Source of the DNA: Terrimonas sp.
GTDB taxonomy: Bacteria > Bacteroidota > Bacteroidia > Chitinophagales > Chitinophagaceae
Length of the DNA: 64,000 nucleotides
NCBI GenBank assembly: GCA_016125075.1
Contig: WGMO01000003.1
Span: 62,001-126,000, forward strand
Reading direction: 5' to 3'
Made by a program: the position numbers and the translations under genes. The notes under the pieces are model-generated. The model had not been told where the DNA came from. It searched no databases and saw only the letters and a program-made list of their open reading frames with translations. Positions 59,441 to 64,000 of the stretch are shown here, piece after piece. Each line of letters begins with the position of its first letter. Within the stretch, counting starts at the first letter, position 1.

Positions 59441-60235
59441 GTGTTTGAATTTCACGCAGATAAGAAAAGGTATTTTGACATACAGGCAGAAAATGCTGCC
59501 GAATATGTGATCCCTTTTATTGAAGCGGCCTTTCCTATTCAGCCGGGTATGCGGGTGCTGGAGATCGGATGCGCCGAGGGGGGAGTTTTAAAGGTCTTTA
59601 TTGATAAGGGATGTACCGGTATTGGCGTGGAAATGGATGAACCCAGGCTGGTACTGGCAAGGGATTTCCTGCAAAAAGAAATCAACGAAGGTAAAATCAG
59701 GTTTATTTCAAAAGATATTTACCAGGTGGACCTCGATGCTGATTTCAAGGGTGGTTTTGATATCATCGTCCTGAAAGATGTGATAGAACATATTCACGAC
59801 CAGGCAATACTGATCGGTTGGATGAAAAAATTCTTGAGACCCGAAGGAGTAGTTTTTTTTGGATTTCCTCCCTGGCAAATGCCTTTTGGCGGGCACCAGC
59901 AGATCTGTCAAAAAAAATGGCTGGCATCGCTACCTTATTATCACCTGCTTCCGGCGGGTTTGTATAAATGGATCTTAAAAAACAACAAAGAACCCTGGGA
60001 ACATTTGCTGGAAATAAAGGAAACCGGGATTTCGATTGAACGGTTTGAAAAGATCGTGAAGAAAAATGATTACAGGATCATCAGGAATACCCATTTTCTG
60101 ATCAACCCGATCTATAAATATAAGTTTGGTTGGAAAGCCCGGAAACAACTGGGAATGATCAGGGCGATCCCGGTTTTGAGAAATTTTTTTACAACCTGTG
60201 TCTATTATTTAATACAATCAAATGAACAAAGATGA
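59441..60235 (+). CDS. SAM-dependent class I methyltransferase
   Basis: 264 residues, starting at GTG 59441 (FEFHADKKRYFDIQAENAAEYV); no ATG is available near. Visible: MRVLEIGCAEGGVLKVFIDKGC (SAM motif I), GVEMDE, FDIIVLKDVIEHIHDQ and LRPEGVVFFGFPPWQMPFGGHQQI. The family includes ubiquinone/menaquinone-type and small-molecule methyltransferases; the C-terminal aromatic part is not diagnostic. 8 bp after parE and overlapping the next gene by 4 bp. Substrate unknown. Confidence 0.82.
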   Translation: MFEFHADKKRYFDIQAENAAEYVIPFIEAAFPIQPGMRVLEIGCAEGGVLKVFIDKGCTGIGVEMDEPRLVLARDFLQKEINEGKIRFISKDIYQVDLDADFKGGFDIIVLKDVIEHIHDQAILIGWMKKFLRPEGVVFFGFPPWQMPFGGHQQICQKKWLASLPYYHLLPAGLYKWILKNNKEPWEHLLEIKETGISIERFEKIVKKNDYRIIRNTHFLINPIYKYKFGWKARKQLGMIRAIPVLRNFFTTCVYYLIQSNEQR

Positions 60236-61083
60236 TGCATATAGTCTTTAATGAGTCTGAACTTGCATTGATGAAAGAAGTGATGATGCTCGATGCGACC
60301 TTAGCGGGAGAAGTGATCCTGATACGGGACGACTATGCAGTGGGGCCGTTGGCCGGTATCGATACGGAGGAAGGCTGGACAATACGACAGGAATGGTGGC
60401 AGGATCTTCTCCGGCATTCCCACTATAAGGAAAATGAAATCACTCCTGTCGATGACCGGGAAACGATGAAACTGATCACAGAAAAACTGGACCAGGACCC
60501 TGAGGAACAATTATGGATATGGATGGGCCAGAACCAGCATGATGTATGTGGTTATTTCTGGATGATCCCCCAATTAAGCACTTACCAGGGCCGTGTAATG
60601 GTTCTGTATATGAACAATCTTCCTTTTATCAATGATAAAGGGCAGTTGTTCTACCCTTCCTGGCTTCAGGAAATCCCTGCCCGGGAATTCGTAAAAGCCA
60701 AAAAACTGGCAAGACCCGTAACACTGAGTGAGTTTGAAGTGGATCCCGACGAATGGCGCAGGCTTGCTGAAGAAAATGGCAGTGTAAGGGTCCTCGAAGG
60801 AGGAAAAAAAATCCTGAGCAAAGACGAAACCTTTTATGACACCGAGATCTTGAAAAACCTGAATGCAGACTGGCAGAAGGGTTGGCGGGTGGTGAGCAAT
60901 ACCCTTCACAGGATGAAAATCAAGACCGGCGATGTATTTATCGAATGGAGGATCAAAATGCTGGTCGATCTGGGAAAGATTGATCTGGCAGGCGAAGCCG
61001 CAAGGGGTTGGAAAGATATCGACCTTAAACTCGGAGGTATCCCATCGGCAACAGCAAAATCGGAAAACGAAAATGATAATTGA
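60232..61083 (+). CDS. DUF1835 protein
   Basis: 283 residues. N-terminal half fits DUF1835 (MHIVFNESELALMKEVMM, GEVILIRDDYAVGPLAGIDTEEGWTIRQEWW), the C-terminal half its usual companion DUF3658 (EWRRLAEENGSVRVLEGGKKILSKDETFYDTEIL, VSNTLHRMKIKTGDVFIEWRI). No signal peptide. No activity is established for the family. Overlaps the methyltransferase by 4 bp and precedes the DUF4260 gene by 3 bp. Confidence 0.85.
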   Translation: MMHIVFNESELALMKEVMMLDATLAGEVILIRDDYAVGPLAGIDTEEGWTIRQEWWQDLLRHSHYKENEITPVDDRETMKLITEKLDQDPEEQLWIWMGQNQHDVCGYFWMIPQLSTYQGRVMVLYMNNLPFINDKGQLFYPSWLQEIPAREFVKAKKLARPVTLSEFEVDPDEWRRLAEENGSVRVLEGGKKILSKDETFYDTEILKNLNADWQKGWRVVSNTLHRMKIKTGDVFIEWRIKMLVDLGKIDLAGEAARGWKDIDLKLGGIPSATAKSENENDN

Positions 61084-61086
61084 GCC

Positions 61087-61452
61087 ATGAAAAACCTGTT
61101 AAAAACCGAAGAATTATTGATGTGTGCGGCCGCAGTTTATGCACTTTGGTTTTCCGGAGCCTCCTGGATATTTTATCTATTGATGTTTATTGGTCCTGAT
61201 ATTGGGATGCTGGGTTATTGTATCAATAACAAAACAGGCGCCTTTACTTATAATCTATTTCACCATAAGGCCATAGCCATTGTCTTATTTTTTGCCGGTT
61301 ACTATACCGGGTCATGGGGACTCCTTGTGACCGGTATTATTCTTTTCGGCCATGCCTCCATGGACCGGTTCTTTGGCTATGGACTTAAATTAAAAGAAGG
61401 ATTTAGTTTTACCCACCTGGGACCCATTGGAAAAAATAAGCAAGCAGTGTAA
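61087..61452 (+). CDS. DUF4260 membrane protein
   Basis: 121 residues with about three membrane spans. DUF4260 signature: ELLMCAAAVYALWFSGASWIFYLLMFIGPDIGMLGY, YNLFHHKAIAIVLFFAGYY, GHASMDRFFGYGLKL. Uncharacterised family. 2 bp before the topoisomerase A subunit start, so coupled with it. Confidence 0.85.
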   Translation: MKNLLKTEELLMCAAAVYALWFSGASWIFYLLMFIGPDIGMLGYCINNKTGAFTYNLFHHKAIAIVLFFAGYYTGSWGLLVTGIILFGHASMDRFFGYGLKLKEGFSFTHLGPIGKNKQAV

Positions 61453-61454
61453 CA

Positions 61455-63971
61455 ATGAGTGCAGCAAAAAATAAGAAAATTGATGTAACGGCTAACGAGT
61501 CCGGTTTACATGGCCAGTATAAGACCTGGTTCCTTGATTATGCTTCCTATGTGATCCTGGAAAGGGCCGTGCCGGCTGTTGAAGACGGGTTGAAACCCGT
61601 ACAAAGACGGATTTTACATGCGATGAAGGAAATGGACGATGGGCGATTCAATAAGGTCGCCAATATCATTGGGCAAGCCATGCAATACCATCCGCATGGT
61701 GATGCCAGTATTGGGGATGCCCTGGTAAATATCGGGCAGAAAGACCTTATGGTGGATACCCAGGGTAACTGGGGGGACGTCAGGACCGGCGATGATGCCG
61801 CCGCCGCCCGGTATATTGAAGCCCGGTTATCAAAATTTGCCCTGGAAGTTGCCTTTAATGCCAAGACCACTGATTGGCAACTCAGTTATGATGGCAGAAA
61901 AAATGAACCGGTCACCTTACCGATGAAATTTCCATTGTTATTGGCACAGGGAGCGGATGGAATTGCAGTAGGACTTTCTACAAAAATTCTGCCGCATAAT
62001 TTTTGCGAACTGATCGATGCTGCCATTAAATATTTACGGGGAAAAAAGTTTGACCTCCATCCTGATTTCCAAACCGGGGGCATGGTAGACGTTACGGATT
62101 ATAACCAGGGTAAACGTGGAGGGAAAGTCAAAGTCAGGGCCCATATCGAAGAGGCGGATAAGAAAACACTGCTGATCAAGAGTGTGCCTTATAGTGTTAC
62201 GACCACCCAACTGATCGATTCCATTGTAAGGGCCAATGACCAGGGCAAGATCAAAATAAAAAAAGTGACGGATAATACGGCAGCCGAGGTGGAGATCCAA
62301 ATAGACCTTGCGCCCGGTATCTCCCCGGATATCACAATTGATGCGCTGTATAAATTTACCGACTGCGAGATATCCATTTCGCCCAATGCCTGTGTGATCG
62401 TTGAGCATAAGCCCCAGTTCCTGGGGGTGCAGGAATTATTAAAACTGTCTGTTGATAAGACAAAAGACCTCCTCGAAAAAGAACTTAAAATCAGGCTGGC
62501 GGAGCTCCAGGAAAAATGGCATTACACTTCCCTGGAAAAGATATTCTTCGAAGAAAAGATATATAAGGAGCTGGAGAAGAAACACGAAACCTGGGATAAG
62601 GTTATCGAGGCTATCGATAAGGCATTTGTTCCCTTTAAAAAACAGCTAAAAAGGGAAATCACTCGCGAAGACATCATCAAACTCACCGAAAAACCGGTTC
62701 GGAGGATTTACCGGCTGGATATTGATGAACTGAATGACCAGATCAAAAAACTGGAAGCGGATATCAAACAGGTCAAACATGATCTCAATAACCTGGTCGA
62801 TTTTGCCGTGGCCTATTATGAAAACCTGTTGACCAAGTACGGAAAAGGGAGGGAAAGAAAAACGGAAATCCGCCAGTTTGAAGTGATCGAGGCCAAACAA
62901 GTGGCGATTGCCAATACCAAATTGTTTGTGAACCGGGAAGAAGGTTTTATCGGTACCAGCCTGAAGAAAGATGAATTCCTGCTGGAATGTTCCGATCTTG
63001 ATGATATTGTAGTTTTTGCGAAGAATGGAATCATGAAAGTGGTAAAGGTGCAGGATAAAGTTTTCATCGGCAAAGATATCCTGCATGCTGCCGTTTTCAT
63101 GAAGAATGATGACCGAACTACCTATAATATGATCTACACTGATGGCAAAACGGGCGTCAGTTATGCAAAAAGGTTTAACGTGACCGGGGTAACCCGCGAC
63201 AAGGAATATGATCTCACCAGGGGTACGGAGAAAAGCAAGGTGCAATATCTTTCCGTCAATCCTAACGGTGAGGCAGAAGTGGTAAAGATCCTGCTCACCC
63301 CGGGCAGTAAAGCCAGGATCAAGGAGTTTGACTTCTATTTTGAAGAATTGGCCATAAAGGGCCGGAACAGTATGGGTAACCAGGTCACCAAGTATGCCAT
63401 CAAATCGGTCCGGTTCAAGGAAGCGGGTAAAGCCACGCTGGCGGGTAAAAAGATGTGGTTTGATGATAAGTTTGGCAGATTGAATGCAGATGAAAAAGGT
63501 ATATTCCTGGGCATGTTTGAACCTGATGACAGGATCCTGGTGATTTTCCGGGATGGCAGTTATGAGGTTACTGACCAGGAACTCACCCAGCGTTTCGACA
63601 ATGATAATATTTTTCTGATCGAGAAATTTGATCCTGAGAAGATCATTTCAGCCGTTTACCTGGATAATGAAAAGAAACAATACAATGTAAAACGGTTTAA
63701 GATTGAAACCTCTACGTTAAAAAGTAAATTCCTGTTTATCAAAGAAGGGAAGGGTAATTACCTGGAAGCGGTGACCACCGATGCCTTGCCGGTCCTGGCA
63801 GTTCAGCAGGGAAGGGGGTCGCAGGTAAGAAGGGGGAAATTCAAGATTGAAAAAGTGGTGGAAGTAATGGGTTGGAAGGCAGTGGGGAATAAATTACTGG
63901 ATTACAGCAAAAGTGTGGAGATGGAATGGGAAAGGAAACAGGATAACCAACAGCCGGAGTTATTTGGGTAG
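61455..63971 (+). CDS. parC: Topoisomerase IV subunit A (GyrA/ParC type)
   Basis: 838 residues; the breakage-reunion subunit. Visible: YVILERAVPAVEDGLKPVQRRILHAM, YHPHGDASIGDALV (quinolone-determining region; the residue equal to GyrA Ser83 of E. coli is Ala84), AAAARYIEARLSKFA with the catalytic Tyr120, a GADGIAVGLSTKILPHN loop, coiled-coil (about 345-470) and a C-terminal pinwheel-type domain (about 480-810). Complete, ends 29 bp before the window edge. Paired with the B subunit at the head of the operon. Confidence 0.93.
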   Translation: MSAAKNKKIDVTANESGLHGQYKTWFLDYASYVILERAVPAVEDGLKPVQRRILHAMKEMDDGRFNKVANIIGQAMQYHPHGDASIGDALVNIGQKDLMVDTQGNWGDVRTGDDAAAARYIEARLSKFALEVAFNAKTTDWQLSYDGRKNEPVTLPMKFPLLLAQGADGIAVGLSTKILPHNFCELIDAAIKYLRGKKFDLHPDFQTGGMVDVTDYNQGKRGGKVKVRAHIEEADKKTLLIKSVPYSVTTTQLIDSIVRANDQGKIKIKKVTDNTAAEVEIQIDLAPGISPDITIDALYKFTDCEISISPNACVIVEHKPQFLGVQELLKLSVDKTKDLLEKELKIRLAELQEKWHYTSLEKIFFEEKIYKELEKKHETWDKVIEAIDKAFVPFKKQLKREITREDIIKLTEKPVRRIYRLDIDELNDQIKKLEADIKQVKHDLNNLVDFAVAYYENLLTKYGKGRERKTEIRQFEVIEAKQVAIANTKLFVNREEGFIGTSLKKDEFLLECSDLDDIVVFAKNGIMKVVKVQDKVFIGKDILHAAVFMKNDDRTTYNMIYTDGKTGVSYAKRFNVTGVTRDKEYDLTRGTEKSKVQYLSVNPNGEAEVVKILLTPGSKARIKEFDFYFEELAIKGRNSMGNQVTKYAIKSVRFKEAGKATLAGKKMWFDDKFGRLNADEKGIFLGMFEPDDRILVIFRDGSYEVTDQELTQRFDNDNIFLIEKFDPEKIISAVYLDNEKKQYNVKRFKIETSTLKSKFLFIKEGKGNYLEAVTTDALPVLAVQQGRGSQVRRGKFKIEKVVEVMGWKAVGNKLLDYSKSVEMEWERKQDNQQPELFG

Positions 63972-64000
63972 TTTGCCCGGGCAAGCGTATCGGCTCTACA

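Overview
The window reads as chromosomal DNA of a member of the Bacteroidota, most likely Chitinophagaceae or a close relative. The evidence is type IX secretion C-terminal sorting domains on surface proteins, a TonB-dependent receptor with a carboxypeptidase-like regulatory domain, many families typical of the phylum (DUF4331, DUF1684, DUF2452, DUF2911, DUF4468, CtlX), TTTG / TAnnTTTG promoter boxes and the general lack of Shine-Dalgarno sequences. No taxonomic search was possible.

Layout. 0-2.6 kb: a glycolytic pair, pfkA then pyk (minus strand). 2.8-9.4 kb: a sugar-nucleotide reductase-like gene, then an envelope module: a TonB receptor facing a DUF4331 protein split over two genes, a HupE/UreJ-like membrane protein and a TPR lipoprotein. 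9.4-13.9 kb: DUF1684, a type IX sorted protein, and an arginine deiminase / CtlX pair. 14.2-17.7 kb: SMC. 17.8-22.6 kb: redox, BNR-like, methyltransferase and glycoside hydrolase genes.

22.6-46 kb is the metabolic core: hisG-hisD-hisC, a soluble sugar dehydrogenase plus cytochrome c, hisB, then the whole trp set (trpE-G-D-C-F-B-lipoprotein-A), then hisH-A-F-IE. Both the his and the trp blocks start with an attenuator. A promoter with a 20-nt spacer is followed, in both cases 7 nt after the -7 box, by a short leader peptide (His, then His-His-His; or Trp-Trp-Trp) and an intrinsic terminator. In both, the antiterminator strand overlaps or abuts the leader stop codon.

Between trpA and hisH an antisense tRNA-Gly(CCC) has been the target of an integrated element of about 7 kb (36.1-43.2 kb). 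A 53-nt direct repeat of the 5' part of the tRNA bounds it. It carries a tyrosine recombinase, a 489-residue protein with all the sequence motifs of a family A polymerase / T7-type single-subunit polymerase core, a small XRE-like regulator, four membrane or exported cargo proteins, palindromic operator-like sites, and about 0.86 kb of non-coding, repeat-rich DNA. I see no relaxase and no conjugation gene. The polymerase-like protein is the most interesting item in the window. The insertion separates hisHAFIE from the upstream promoters.

46-64 kb: TlpA-like thioredoxin, DUF2911/TPR protein, pdxJ, two large type IX sorted surface proteins, a DUF2452 fusion, a PqqB-like lipoprotein, an exported protein of unknown function, and finally a tight five-gene operon in which the two type IIA topoisomerase subunits (topoisomerase IV type) enclose a methyltransferase, a DUF1835 protein and a DUF4260 membrane protein.
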